Part shown: positions 12,660 through 42,206 of the stretch, one piece after another
How the letters are laid out: every line of letters starts with the position of its first letter
Numbering within the stretch: position 1 is the stretch's first letter
DNA from: Ariolimax columbianus
Taxonomy: Eukaryota; Mollusca; Gastropoda; Stylommatophora; Arionidae
Direction: 5' to 3'
NCBI GenBank assembly: GCA_036924085.1
Contig: JAVGWX010000002.1
Location: 155,724,816 to 155,788,815 of the forward strand
DNA: 64,000 bases
Notes under the pieces: generated by a model
Told to the model about the DNA's origin: nothing
What the model saw: only the letters and a program-made list of their open reading frames with translations
The model's database searches: none
Made by a program: the position numbers and the translations under genes

Positions 12660-13075
12660 TCTGCCAGGGTCTTTGTGTATGACAAGGACAAGAATAGCAC
12701 CAATGCCTCACAGAGAGCATGTCGTAAGAGGCCACTAACTGTGACATGACATAACAACGGTCATGGTTTGGTGGTTTGTTTAGAGCAGCATATATGGCGC
12801 TTAACAGGCTGCGGGTCTACTTTGCTCTAGTGTTTGACCAAAGGATCCAGAAAAATTCATCTTAATAAAGATGGACTCGCATATCGGTCAACCACTCTCT
12901 GTAAGAGCTTGTCCCAACGCAGGGGACATCCCGTTAGCTCTGCTACTTAGTTTTTAGTTCTTCGTTGACCTGTACTTCTACATGGGTAAAAGCCACTGTG
13001 CATATACCAGCTCTGGTATCAGCTGGATGTAGCCGGGAGAAAGGTTTCCTGCTTAGGAGGCTAGGCTCGAACATA
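12660..13075 (+). repeat. Dispersed repeat, copy A
   Basis: This shares a long stretch with 23727-23960 in the same orientation, for example TATGACAAGGACAAGAATA, AGAGAGCATGTCG and GATGCGGGTCTAC-type phrases. The terminal part at about 13008-13075 instead matches the reverse complement of about 23985-24050. It looks like an interspersed repeat family whose end segment is inverted in one copy. No protein is encoded. Confidence 0.75.
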
Positions 13076-13084
13076 TTAATACCC

Positions 13085-13940
13085 AGACCCCACCTCACGT
13101 CAGATTCAGGTACCACACACTGACTGAGACCCCACCTCCCGTCAGGTTCAGGTGGCACACACTGACTGAGACCCCACCTCCTGTCAGGTTCAGGTGGCAC
13201 ACTGACTGAGACCCCACCTCATGTCAGGTTCAGGTGCCACACACTGACTGAGACCCCATCTCCCTTCAGGTTCAAGTGACACACACTGACCAAGACCCCT
13301 ACCTCCCGTCAGGTTCAGGTTTCACACATTGACCAAGACCCCCACCTCCCGTCAGGTTCAGGTGGCACACACTGACCAAGACCCCACCTCCCGCCAGGTT
13401 CAGCTGCGACACAATGATAGACCCTACCTCCAGTCAGGTTCAAGTGGCACACAATGACCAAGATCCCACCTCCCGTCAGGTTCAGCTGCGACACAATGAT
13501 CGAAACTCCACCTCCCGTCAGGTTCAGGTGGCACACACTGACTGAGACCCTACCTCTCGTCAGGTTCAGGTGGCACATATTGACTGAGACCCCACCTCCC
13601 GTCAGGTTCTGGTGGCACACACTGACTGAGACCACACCTCCCGTCAGGTTCTGGTGGCACACACTGACTGAGACCCGAACTCCTGTCAGGTTCTTGTGGC
13701 ATACACTGACTGAGACCCCACCTTCCGGCAGGTTCTGGTGGCACATACTGACTGAGACCCAACCTTCCGTCAGGTTCAGGTGGCACACACTGACTGAGAC
13801 CTCACCTCCCGTCAGGTTCAGGTGGCACACACTGACTGAGACCCCACCTTCCGTCAGGTTCTGGTGGCACACATAGACTGAGACCCCACCTCCCGTCAGG
13901 TTCTGTTGGCACACATTGACTGAGACCCCACCTCCACCTA
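13085..13940. repeat. About 40-bp minisatellite, about 21 copies
   Basis: Units hold ACCTCCCGTCAGGTTCAGG and TGGCACACACTGACTGAGAC, with length variants of 38-41 bp. Shadow frames are long (213 residues on minus, 140 on plus), but there is no start, domain or splice support. The array starts exactly where a LINE reverse-transcriptase fragment stops (13941). Confidence 0.95.
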
Positions 13941-14245
13941 TCGAAAGCCCTCTCATAATTCACGAAAAAAGACAAAAAAATATCTGCATTTCATTGGCCC
14001 TCTTCATTAATTGATTAATTGTGTGGAGGTGGTCAGTGGCTGTGAAGCTTTTCCTGAAACCCGCCTGCTTATGTGGTTGGTTTTTCACCTAGAAGCTGCT
14101 CTATACGGTTGACGATCACTCTGGTGAATAGTTTATGAAAGGAAGAGAGCAGACAGATCAGATGGTAGTTTACCAGGTACCCTTGTCCCCTATTTATGGG
14201 TTTTGGTGGATTTTGACGTTTTTCATTGGTCGGGGATTTGTCATT
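13941..14245 (-). mobile_element. LINE reverse-transcriptase fragment (minus strand)
   Basis: The minus-strand translation, in two frames, gives the N-terminal reverse-transcriptase landmarks of a non-LTR element. These are YLVNYHLICLLSSFHKLF, then a TRVIVNRIEQLL-type segment, then a degraded AGF-x-K region with HTINQLM-like residues. Last comes FVNYERAFD, corresponding to the usual F-x-D-Y-x-KAFD catalytic motif with the aspartate changed to asparagine. The fragment is about 300 bp and cut off at both ends. Confidence 0.65.
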
Positions 14246-14305
14246 CGTTCAGACATGAATACACATATTACAAACATACACTAATTAAAAACAAATACAC
14301 TTATC

Positions 14306-14435
14306 ACACACACACACACACACAAATAAACTTATCACACACACAAACATTATATATATCATGCGTGCACAATGCTACACACACAGACATACATACACAC
14401 AAACACAGACAGAAACACATATACACCTCACATAC
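14306..14435. repeat. (CA)n microsatellite
   Basis: CA-rich stretches interrupted by CAAACATTATATATATC-like spacers. A short (AT)n run follows at 14522-14545. Confidence 0.85.
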
Positions 14436-14549
14436 ATTTATGAGGGAAGCAACGTTTTGAAAGTATAAAAGTACATTTTATGAAAAAGATGAAAAACAAA
14501 ACAAAAAGGTATTACTTAATATTTATATATATATATATATATATTTATT

Positions 14550-15205
14550 GTACATATGTACATGAATGGATAAGAAAGTTTTGGTGAGGCATTATCTCAC
14601 TGTAGAAACATCAAAATCACCAACATAATAAGCACATAGCTACAATAAATTAAAAAAACAAACACAATATGAATTATCAGAAGAATGCTGTTAGGATCTT
14701 CTGTCTGTCTTGCCCAGCATGATATGTGTGTATACCTTCTCATGTCCAACTGAACATCGTGCTGTCAATCAGAAAATTCAATCAATTTGAAAGACAATGT
14801 ATGCGTTAATCATCCGAGTGGTACCAGGGAAAAAAAACTAAAGGTCCACTGTCACTTTTAAAACGTATCGGAAATAAGATACTAAAGTGAATTGTGCGTG
14901 GGCCTGGCAAATTGATCATGTAAAATGAATTATTACATAAACGACCACTGCAGGAGCGAAGAGAAGTGTCTGTATACGGGCTTTCTGTAAAGGCAGTAGC
15001 TGCAGTAGTCCTCCTTAACTTGACATAGAACGAATGTGATACATATGCAATGTTCACGCAATAATTAATGACCCATGATATCGTTTGCACATTTCTATCA
15101 CAACAAATATATATTTCCGTAGCTCCTTTACGAAATATGTTAATTATCAAGGCAACATTGAATCATTACATTTTTGTTTTATTGTAATCTGATGTCATGT
15201 CCAAA
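14550..15205. other. No recognisable gene
   Basis: The minus-strand open frame at 14806-15150 has no similarity I recognise and no start or splice support. I see nothing else here. Confidence 0.3.
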
Positions 15206-15209
15206 TATA

Positions 15210-15440
15210 TACGAGTAATTCTTGGAAGAGAGCTTTAAAATTATGGTTCTTGGAAAAAAGTTGTGAAAATTATAGTTCTTTTTAGAGTTCTGAAATTATA
15301 GTTCCTTGAGAACTGTTTTAAAATGATAGTTCTTTGTCAAGTGCTTTTAAATTATAGTTCTTAGTCGAGAGTTCTTAATGAACAGTCATTAGTAAAGAGT
15401 TCTTAAATTATAATTCTGTGTCAAGAGTCTGGACTGGTAG
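15210..15440. repeat. Degenerate about 33-bp array
   Basis: The phrase AAATTATAGTTCTT recurs about seven times with variable spacing and flanks. It is an old, diverged tandem array. Confidence 0.7.
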
Positions 15441-16410
15441 CTCCTCACAGAGAGCTAATATTATTAACAAGGAGCGCAAAATAAGAGCAGCCCAATTCTG
15501 ATTGATATGTATTAAAAGATATAAATGCAGGTTTGCTATTCATAGACATACACACTCGCACCTACAAAAAACCCGCACGCGCGTGCGCGCACACGCTTAC
15601 AAACTGTCGTCCTCGTAAGCATTCAAACAAATAATTGACATACAATAGCATGCAAATGAGAACGTGTCGACCAGTTACAACCTTCATCAAGGACTAATTT
15701 CTCTCTTTGTTTCACTTTTACTTTACTTTAATAACTTGCCACGTACTTTACTTACACTTTTAATTTTGCTTAGTTAGATGGAATATTCCGGTGTGTTTTT
15801 GTTGTGTCCAGTTCATGAGTTCATATTTACAAGAACTGCAATACATACAGTGACCAATTAGGATTTCCGATAATATGGAAGTTAAGTCTCACTTTGCATG
15901 AAGACTAATAAATAGGACTAAATAGACTAGGATTTTGTATTTATTTATGTTATTTGTTTTATGTCTGTCGGTCTGTCTGTTACAATGGTGTTTCCTGCCA
16001 TCGCTGAGGTGCACTGTAAGGATTTATATGTCTGCAAAATAACTCGGTAGATCAATAGCTCAGTAATCGGGTACATCTGCTCACATTTCTATGCTAGAAA
16101 CAGGACATGTTGCAGAGGCATCATCACCTACGCCAGTTGGCGTGGCAAGTGAAAACGTGGCTAGGTCCCGGCCATGAAAACTTCCCGTTTCCGGGAAGGG
16201 TACGGGGAAGTCAAGGTGATTGTCTTGTCCAGCATATTTTGCCTGACCAGTCATTAGTCTTCCTTCCCATGGATGTAGTGTAATCCAAATCTTCTTGTCG
16301 TTCGACACCAACTCTGATTACAGTGTCGATCCTCACGATGTTGGAGAATGGAGTCAGGACCTTGGGTAGCATGCTAACCAAGACCCCACTCACGTGCACC
16401 TGGAAACAAG
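15441..16410. other. No gene recognised (3' flank of DUOXA)
   Basis: This lies downstream, in transcript sense, of the DUOXA stop codon and may include 3' UTR. No close AATAAA is seen just after the stop on the minus strand, so the transcript end is unknown. Open frames at 16081-16399 (minus) resemble no family I recognise. Confidence 0.3.
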
Positions 16411-16419
16411 CTGCGTTAC

Positions 16420-16580
16420 AGGGACCTGGTCAACGAGATGCGGTAAACACTGGGATGTATGAGGTGGTGAGACTACGGAGAAGCATTGCGTTGCATTACA
16501 GCTAGGAAGATTGAGACTTACATTATTCGGTACCGAATTCAGGAAGCGCCACTGTAACCCGCTACCCAAGAAACGTCAAG
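16420..16580 (+). repeat. Dispersed repeat family, copy 1
   Basis: This shares CTACGGAG...AGCATTGC...CAGC-AGGAAGA with 29955-29996. It shares the phrase GCCACTGTAACCCGCTACC plus AAGAAAC (16548-16575) with 30037-30063 and 51693-51719. It is a short interspersed element of unknown type. Confidence 0.65.
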
Positions 16581-16877
16581 AAAACTTAGCACGAGAAGCT
16601 TTGATCAACAATATCCCTACCTCGTTGGCCAGGCTGCAGCAACAGCTTGTGTATAGATATACGGTAAAGACCTAAGTCGGGATATCTTACACTATGTTGT
16701 ACCTGACACGAGTATTGGCACAAACACGGAAACGTCTCACACATGCCTCAAGGAAGCGTTCTTACACAAACGAGTCTAACAAGAACGTCAATTTTTAAAA
16801 AAAAAAAAACTTCTTTGAAATGAAACATGAAAAAAGGCAGCCAAGATACATTCAGTTTCAAGCTCAAAAAAGATTCA

Positions 16878-34651
<17,774 letters not shown>

Positions 34652-34659
34652 TCTGAGAA

Positions 34660-35310
34660 TAAACAACAAATACTGAATTTGAACTGCATGTCTGGTTCAT
34701 TAGTTTCAACAATTTTTCCAAGGACAGATTTATTTCGGATATATGATATCCTTATTCCAAGATTGACTTGATGTACCCGTGGTTTATTTGATTAAATGTG
34801 TAACTTAATCTGAGGAATAGTTATAAGCCAATCTTCTGTGTAACTTATTAATGAACAGGTGACTAAATTTAAAGTTGAACATAAAACATACTTTATTACT
34901 GAATATGAGATGTCACTTAATAAAGTCTGAATATTCTTCTCTTACAGAGTTATCGTGGTTCATATAATCCAAATCAAGAAGCCCTGCAATTATCTGTTCC
35001 CACATGTTCATATTCATTCTTGTAATACAATTTGAAAACGGGGCATGACAGCTAGATCTGGATACAAATATTTGATGTAGTGTCCTGACGTGATCAATCA
35101 AGATCAGACGACTGTGTCAGGGGCTGAAGTCAAATGGTTGTAAGTAGGTTGAACTAACGAGTTCACCACTCCTGCATCTAACCCCCAAATGTAAGTGGCG
35201 CCAGACGGCGTAGGACTTGATAGTCTATGATGTTTCTATTTGTTCCTCCCGCTTCCGTTGTCCTGAAAAGGAAGTTTTGTTACTAGATCTATGGTAGGGG
35301 CCTCACCTCC
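34660..35310. other. Upstream of DUOXA start; no promoter identified
   Basis: AT-rich sequence upstream of the first coding exon. The CAG directly before the ATG suggests that 5' UTR continues in an exon further away, so the promoter cannot be placed. There is no CpG-rich block or clear TATA element. Confidence 0.35.
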
Positions 35311-35319
35311 AGAATGTTA

Positions 35320-36165
35320 CATCACCACCAGAAGGTATACTCCCCATAAGAAGGTATCATCACCACCAGAAGGTATAATCCCCACAAGAAGGTATCATCA
35401 CCACCAGAAGGTATCATCACCACCAGAAGGTATCATCACCACCAGAAGGTATCATCACCTCCAGAAGGTATCATCACCACCAGAAGATATCATCACCTCC
35501 AGGAGGTATCGTCACCACCAGAAGGTATCATCACCTCCAAAAAGTATATCACCTCAAAATCAAGAAGCTATCATCGTCTCTAGATGATATCTTCACCCCG
35601 AGAAGGTATCATCTCAACCAGAAGGTATAATCCTCACCATAAGAAATCATCACCCCCAGATGGTATCACCCCCACCAGAAGGTATAATCCTCACCAGAAG
35701 GTATCATCCATACCAGAAGGTATCATAACGAGAAGGTATCGTTACCTCCAGAATTGAACATCACCACCAGAAGGTATCATCACCTCCAGAAAGTACCATC
35801 GCCTCTAGAAAGTACTATGAGCATGAAAAGGTATATCCCCTTAAGAAATCAAGAAGGTATCATTGCCTCCAGAAGGCATTATCGCCTCCAGAAGGTATTA
35901 TCCCCTTCAGAAAGTACAATCATCATAAGAAGGTATCCCTTCCAGAAGGCATATCATCCTCAGAACGCAACATCACCTCCAGAAGGTAGCATTACCTTCA
36001 GAAGGAATCATCCTCCCCAGAAGGTACAATCATCATCAGAAGGTATCATCCGCTCCAAAAGATACCATAAGTAAAATAAGGTAACATCGCCTTAAGAATG
36101 TATCATTCCCTCCTCACCAGCAGGTATCATCACTCCCAAAAGGTGCCATCACCTCCAGAATTTGT
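35320..36165. repeat. 19-bp minisatellite, about 40 degenerate copies
   Basis: The unit ATCATCACCACCAGAAGGT is nearly perfect at 35350-35530 and increasingly diverged later. A 19-bp period reads through all three frames, giving the RRYHHHQKVSSPPEG shadow peptide. Confidence 0.93.
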
Positions 36166-36397
36166 ATCGACATTGATCGCACCTTGTAAGAGCAGGCCGT
36201 TTGGTTTTGCATACCTTATTAAGATATTTTGACTGCTAGACATCAAACACTTATATGTATGATTGAACACCGACAATGCACTTCTAGATTAATGTTCAAA
36301 ATTGATTTTATATTACTAGAATCCATAAAACAACCATTTTCAATCATCTTCCTCGTATAGATAAGAAAATGCCGAATTGCTCAAAATTTGAATTATA

Positions 36398-36636
36398 GTA
36401 AAAGTAAAGTATCCCATAGCATTGCTGCCGTAGGGGTGTGAGGTGTTAGCGATCTCACATTTTAAAGGCTCGGCTATATGAGGGCGGTAGCCATCTCCTC
36501 TCCCTCACCGCTTTTACTTCCCGGACTGAACCGGTACCTTTTTAAGGCTGGGTCGACCCGGGAGCCATTGCGGTCTGAAAAAAAAACATTACCGCCTCAG
36601 ATGCGAAGCCAGCGCGCTAACCACTGCGCTACGCAG
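36398..36636 (-). mobile_element. tRNA-derived SINE, copy 1 (B box deleted)
   Basis: On the minus strand it starts CTGCGTAGCGCAGTGG, which includes a good pol III A box (TAGCGCAGTGG), followed by a body shared with 53750-53994 at high identity. About 27 bp holding the B box in copy 2 are missing here, lost between short CTCA direct repeats. It should be transcriptionally dead without the B box. The 3' side ends in TACTTTACTTTTAC. No clear target duplication was found. Confidence 0.8.
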
Positions 36637-36639
36637 AAA

Positions 36640-37555
36640 TTAAAATGTATTTACACTTGCTATTTCAGTCCCGACCACATCATGCACTTTTCCCTCGCAA
36701 ATGTTGTCTTTTATTCATTTAGGTCAAATATCTTCCCACCTTACCATAACCATGCCCACGCAGATTCTCTATTGGTTATTTAATTTATTAAAGCTGTCAA
36801 AAAAATATTAATTGCCGCATAAATTATTACTAGTTCTTCACCTTATCAGTAAACGTGAAGTATTGCCTAGGACATGGAAAGTAAGTACCCTATAACTCAT
36901 ATGCTAAAAGTTTGAAGTAAACGCTCACCTAGTTGATCTATTGGTAGTACCAGCCCAGGGAAAGATTATCATCTCCTGCGGTATTCGCCCACACAGCTTG
37001 CAAGTGACAACGCCGGCCCTGATCAAGACGGTCGCCATTCTCTGAGGTATTGATCCCACGAAGCCGGTTTATGGTAACCCCAGCCCACCTACACATTATC
37101 TCATCCCGGAAGTAAATGAAACTCACAAACAACTTCATTTCTGGACACCCTAAGCGATACTCCCACACATATACAACCTTTCTGGGGTCTCATATCTTCT
37201 CTCCCTTGTTATACATGTCCCAACTTGTAGAGCACAGGGCTATCACCTGTAGCTCGCTAAAAGAGGAATATCTTCACGCATTTTGTGCTCTCTTCTAGTA
37301 ATAGTTTCTGCAGTGTACTATTCCCATGCGCAATCTATTCACCAGCTGCCATTTAAAGCATATAATTTTAAGTGCAGAAGACCTGTTATTTTCTCCATAG
37401 TGCACGTGTATTAAGATTTACACGGGCAAGTCTACTCAGCTGCAAATCTGTAGTTTTTAATCATGGTATTCAATCAGACAAAATAAGTATATAATCCCAT
37501 GTAACCAAAACATTGATTGAGCTGACGTCGGTCTCATGTTTTGAAGTACCATCTT
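36640..37555. other. No recognisable gene
   Basis: Open frames at 36938-37168 (minus) and 37116-37298 (plus) show no similarity I can name. The rest is AT-rich and featureless. Confidence 0.3.
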
Positions 37556-37559
37556 GGAC

Positions 37560-38050
37560 CAAGGCTTTTACTCTAGACATCTTTCTATCTCATCTGTGGA
37601 CGCTTAAATTTGTCAGATCACCAGGATGTAAATTTCCGTGTCCATCTATTGTCAGGCATGCGCATAGCATGTTTGGCCACCTGCTATTTCTTAACAGCGC
37701 TGTACCTACGACGAAATTGGATGTGATTTTTCGTCTGATTTTGGTGTTGTGGATTCGGTGTGATAGAGATATCGTCAATGGTTTTTGCTAAATTCTTCAT
37801 TTGGGCAACCGGAATCTTCACTACATCTGGTTTTCCTAAGCTGCATAGCTTGCAGCTGTGTACCACAGCTGGAACAACCATGCTGTTGAAAGTACTGAAG
37901 GTTCGTGTCTTGTCGTTTCGCATCTGCCGAGTATGGCCGGATCATCCAATTGTGATACTTCGGGAAATCTTAAGATTAATTTTATTTGAATTCGTAATTT
38001 CTTGGCGGACAGATAAACGTTATAATTTACCTGTAAATAGTTCAAAAATC
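37560..38050 (-). mobile_element. LINE remnant, reverse-transcriptase C-terminal region (minus)
   Basis: Minus-strand frames contain FNSMVVPAVVHSCKLC, followed by DVVKIPVAQMKNLAKTI. These correspond to the usual LINE arrangement of 'S-x-V-x-P-x-x-L-Y-G-C-E-x-W' and then 'K-x-x-x-x-R-x-x-A-x-x-M-K-x-L-R'. An upstream piece reads VSQLDDPAILGRCETTRH. It is heavily decayed and the clade is undetermined. Confidence 0.55.
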
Positions 38051-38559
38051 ACTGATTGTGAAGACAAAATGGGGAGTAACAAAGCTGACCCTTTAAAATA
38101 AAAGTATTAGAGACCAAGAACAACATTCTCTAACACTCCATCTTCGACGACAGTATTTATGCAAGAGAACCAGCTTTACCTCTTTTATAATTAAGTAACC
38201 CTTGTGAATGCCTGTGTGGCAGAATTGCTAGAATATGTTTCCATGGACAAAGCGAAGGGATCAGATATCCGGTCCTGACACGCTCTGCGGAAGTGACTTT
38301 GACTCTGATGTGGTTATCTGGGACCTCTTTACTGATGCCCGTCATGGTTTCTGAATGTCAATCTATGCTTCGAAGATTTGTAAGGTGGGGGGAAGACGTA
38401 GACTGGTGGCTAAAGGCCCGACCCACAAACCAAACTTGAATGTGGGTGGATTCACGAACCAATTACCCTGCGCGTAGTTAACCCATTAATTAGATTCGTG
38501 AATGCACTGTAGAGTAAGGCGAAATACACAGAAAGTATACTCCGTTTTTGAAACGATGT

Positions 38560-38720
38560 GACCGACTAAAAATGTGTTTATATTAAATTTAAAAAATTGT
38601 TTATATCACATTTAAAACATTTTTATAATAAATTAAAACATTTAATGATAAATTTAAAACATTTTTTAAAATAAATTTAGAACATTTTTAATAATAAATT
38701 TAAAAAATGTAATCCTTGCT
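38560..38720. repeat. AT-rich degenerate array (AATTTAAAACATTTTT)
   Basis: About seven imperfect copies of AATTTAAAACATTTTTAATA with length variation. Confidence 0.75.
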
Positions 38721-39442
38721 TTTGGAGACACAAGGAAGATGGCTGTGGCTTAAATGGATAGTCTCTAACGGGGTCAGACACCCTCAAACAAACGAAATGC
38801 TAGAGCCTAGTATGAAGCCACTAACACTCCCTCCCTGACGCAGTGTCTGTCATTTGATCACCTATCATTTACATTTTTCATTATAGAAACAGACCACATC
38901 TTAGTAGTATCAGAGTTGAATAGATTAAGGCCATTCTGTGGATTAAAGGTCCAACAGTGCATGTGATTTACCCTAAATATCTTATCAGGAAGCTTGAATC
39001 CAGATATTATCCACGGTGGGTTGCCAACCCCATGCAAAACCTTCGTTAGTTATCTCAGACGAAATACTTTGAAGTTAGCAGTGTCCCTAATCTGTTTGGT
39101 TTTTTTTGGACCCACTCTGGCAGAGAGAGATACAGACTTTCATAAATGGGTTCCTTCGCAAAATATAGATATTGAAATTGTGTGAAATTGTGTGTTGGAA
39201 CGATATCAGAAATCTTAGGAGCGTTGCAGATGGAGTTGCTTCTCCTTGGCATTGTGTAGGACACGCTTGAAGTAAACTATTAGATCGCATTATAAGACAG
39301 TATCTGTTGTGGAATCACCAAACCAAAAGGCGTAGAAGCAGACCAAACCACACATAGAAAAGACAGCACCAGACAAACATAACGAAAACAGGGATATCAT
39401 AAATAGAGTTATAATCGATGGTAATAGCCCACGAGAACATAC
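38721..39442. other. No recognisable gene
   Basis: The minus-strand open frame at 39290-39565 contains a hydrophobic stretch (LLPSIITLFMISLFSLCLSG), but it lies beyond a strong splice donor at 39441-39442 and is therefore probably intronic. Confidence 0.3.
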
Positions 39443-39609
39443 CGTGTATTCCTTGAAAACTTGTGATCGAATAGGAACTGACAGATTATTGTTGATTGAT
39501 TGATTGATTGATTGATGTATTGGAATAAGTTGGTGCATGAGCCTAGCAACATCAGCATAAACCACCGGTATTGAAATGGCCGTTGCAAATTCTGTGATAC
39601 CGACTTCCT
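39443..39609 (-). CDS. Orphan candidate exon, unknown gene
   Basis: On the minus strand a good acceptor (CTCCATTTCAG) and a strong donor (ACACG then GTATGT) bound 167 nt that are open in one frame. It starts EVGITEFATAISIPVVYADV and contains a small (CAAT)n microsatellite translated as QSINQSIN. I do not recognise the protein. Without a second exon this may be chance. Confidence 0.25.
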
Positions 39610-40009
39610 GAAATGGAGGTCAGTGTACTTGTGGCCATATGTAGTGGTGGCCATGTCCTTCACTTTTAATGAAACAACGAGCCAATCAATTTGGCTGAGA
39701 GTATTTGGACAGGTTGGCTTATCTTGTTCTGCCCATGCACATGGATACAGTTACACTATCCGCACAGAGAATGTAAGTAGCTACAATACCTAGCATAATC
39801 CCTGGATAAATCCCGCGGCTCTTTGCTGGCGAGAAAACGATAGGGCCATTGCACCTCTTGGCAGATGGAAAAAGGTAAATAAAGAAGGGTGTGCTTGAAT
39901 ATAGTAAACTTATCGTGTTAAAGAAATTCCTTCCAAAATCATCAATTTAGGAGAAGGTTTTCTAAAGGGACAACTGTATTGCTAGATCTGTACTCCGGCT
40001 AGAGTAAAG

Positions 40010-40260
40010 AACAAGAAGAAATACAAAAAGGAAGAGGAAGAAGGAACAGAAACCAAGAAGAAGAGGCAGAAGAAGAAGAAGAGAGACGAAGAAGTGGTAG
40101 AAGAAGAGGAAGAAGAAGAGGTACTGGAAAAGAAAGAAATGGAAGAAGAAGATGAAGAAGAAGGAGAAGAGGTAGAGGAAGAGGAATAAGTGGAAGAAGG
40201 TGAAAAAGAAGAAGAAGAAGAAGAAGAAGAAGACGAAGAGGAAGAAGAAGAAAAACGAGA
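40010..40260. repeat. (GAA)n-rich tract
   Basis: Imperfect AAG/GAA repeats over about 250 bp. The Ser/Leu-rich minus-strand frames are artefacts. Confidence 0.93.
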
Positions 40261-40299
40261 AGTTTCAATATATATACAATAGTGAGAGGTCAACAACAA

Positions 40300-40690
40300 A
40301 CCTGAGTGTTTGTATGTGAACAGAAAACGCAATTATGGGCTTATTTTGTGACATCTCGTTTTTCATAATCGAAATCACTGCGCTTCAGGCAAACCAATAG
40401 GTTATCAGCCATTCTCTCAGCAATTGGTAAAAGTGTGAACAATGATTGTTTCAGAAGCCCACTTGCTGTACACACTCCGGTTCCGATCTATCAAAAGCTT
40501 ACACCTGCTTTCTGACAAAAAATAAAATCCACGTAATCGAAAGCTAACCAATGTGAAACGAATAGGACGACTGTAACTCCAGACATGACGTAAAATCAAG
40601 TAAAAGGGGGTTGTCCTTGGAGCTAGCTATCGCATCATGTTAATAAATATTGCCGCTATAATTAACTCTTGCAAAAGCTTGGTTTCGTGC
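40300..40690. other. No recognisable gene
   Basis: Nothing assignable; one short minus-strand open frame without similarity. Confidence 0.3.
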
Positions 40691-40699
40691 TTTGGTAGT

Positions 40700-40885
40700 T
40701 AAAACATATGCGAAAAATGTAATGATTTCAAATGCGTCAAACATGTGTAGAAAATATAATTATTTCAAATGTTTGAAACATGTGCGGAAAATGTAATGAT
40801 TTCAAATGTCTCAAACATGTGCGGAAAATGTAATGATTACAAATACTTCAAACATGTGGGGAAAATGTAATGATTTCAAATGCTT
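40700..40885. repeat. About 36-bp minisatellite, about 5 copies
   Basis: Units contain GCGGAAAATGTAATGATT and CAAATG-TTCAAACATGT, with substitutions. Confidence 0.88.
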
Positions 40886-40889
40886 CGAA

Positions 40890-42200
40890 AAAATATTTTT
40901 TTATACAGCTGTAGGGGAAGCCTTCGATTTACATTGGAGTGAAGATGTGAAAAACAGACACACTCATTATAAAGTCTGCTAGCATGTTTACTCGTCAACC
41001 GAACAAACAACGCAAGGATGTAGAGATAGAAGAAGACCAAGAGAATTGTGTATTGATGGAGTTAAAGACAAGCCACAGAAGAATGAATTGAAATAACATC
41101 GACACAGATGAGCTAGGAAAGACGGCCTCCAACCCGTGACGACATAACTCGCATATCTAATAATATGCCCAGTCCATACATAAACTTTCAACCAACCCGT
41201 GAACCATAAACTCGTTGCTAATATATCAAAAATAAACCGACGAGGACAAATCTTTCAACGATAAAGTACGTCGAACATAATGTCAAGACATGTTTTCAAT
41301 GGAACCGCCTAACCTAGGGTGTCTGGAAATGTCTCTAGTTTCCACAAGACTAATTGAATTAGTTTAAAAGTTGTATCTTTTTCACCTTAAACTCATATCT
41401 CTATTGTAGACACAGACCGAGCAACTACATAAGTTACTGATATATATATGATATGTTTTATATTCGTTCAGCTTTGACATACGATGTTTGATAGCAGCAT
41501 TATTTCTCAACATTGTCAATAAATGTTTATTTTTTATATAGCATTAAATAGAATATTTTTTTAAAAGCTGAGAAACGAACATCAAGTAATTTCAAAAGAA
41601 CAAAGTAAATTATTTTGTTTTCAATATACTGATCGAATCATTTCGATTTAAAGGTAAAAAAAAATGCATTTTTTGCGAGGCTTTCTCTAGATTTGAATAT
41701 CGTTGAAAGTGTTACTCAATTTTAAAAGAAGAAAGTTGAGAAACGCTTCTCAAGAGACTCCAGTGAACAAATATACATACTTGATTTTGTGAGAAATGTA
41801 GAGTTTCACGATTTCCGAAGCTTGCCTCAAAATCGTGATCTTCTATATGACCTGTGATCAACTGGGCCCGGTTGAATGCTCGCTCATTTTATACCTGTAA
41901 TATTTTGCAACACGAATCCGGAAAGGATAAAAATACGCATGACAAAAATCCAAAACCGCGCATCCTGGTTGACCAACATTCGTTGTTTTAGCTTGTGCTG
42001 TGACCAAAATCTAGCTAATTTCTTACGCAACGGAAAAAATAGAAAGTTCAGGCTGGTAAATAAACAAGGTAACTGCAATAATCACAATGGCAAATACGTG
42101 AGGCAGTCATTAAGTTGTATTATAAAGTGCTTGGAACAGTATGTACAACAGAAAATCCTGTTTCCTTACATAAAATAGCTCTTTAGCAATACTTAATGTA
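40890..42200. other. AT-rich, nothing recognised
   Basis: About 1.3 kb without an array or recognisable coding similarity. Short frames at 41876-42178 precede the transposase fragment but share no frame with it. Confidence 0.3.
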
Positions 42201-42206
42201 GGGATT

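Noticed and set aside
13315..13956. 213-codon Val/Cys-rich minus-strand protein
   Set aside because: The 40-bp array gives similar frames on both strands; no supporting signals.
36598..36636. tRNA gene
   Set aside because: The A-box region is tRNA-like but part of a dispersed SINE; the B box is missing and no full cloverleaf is possible.
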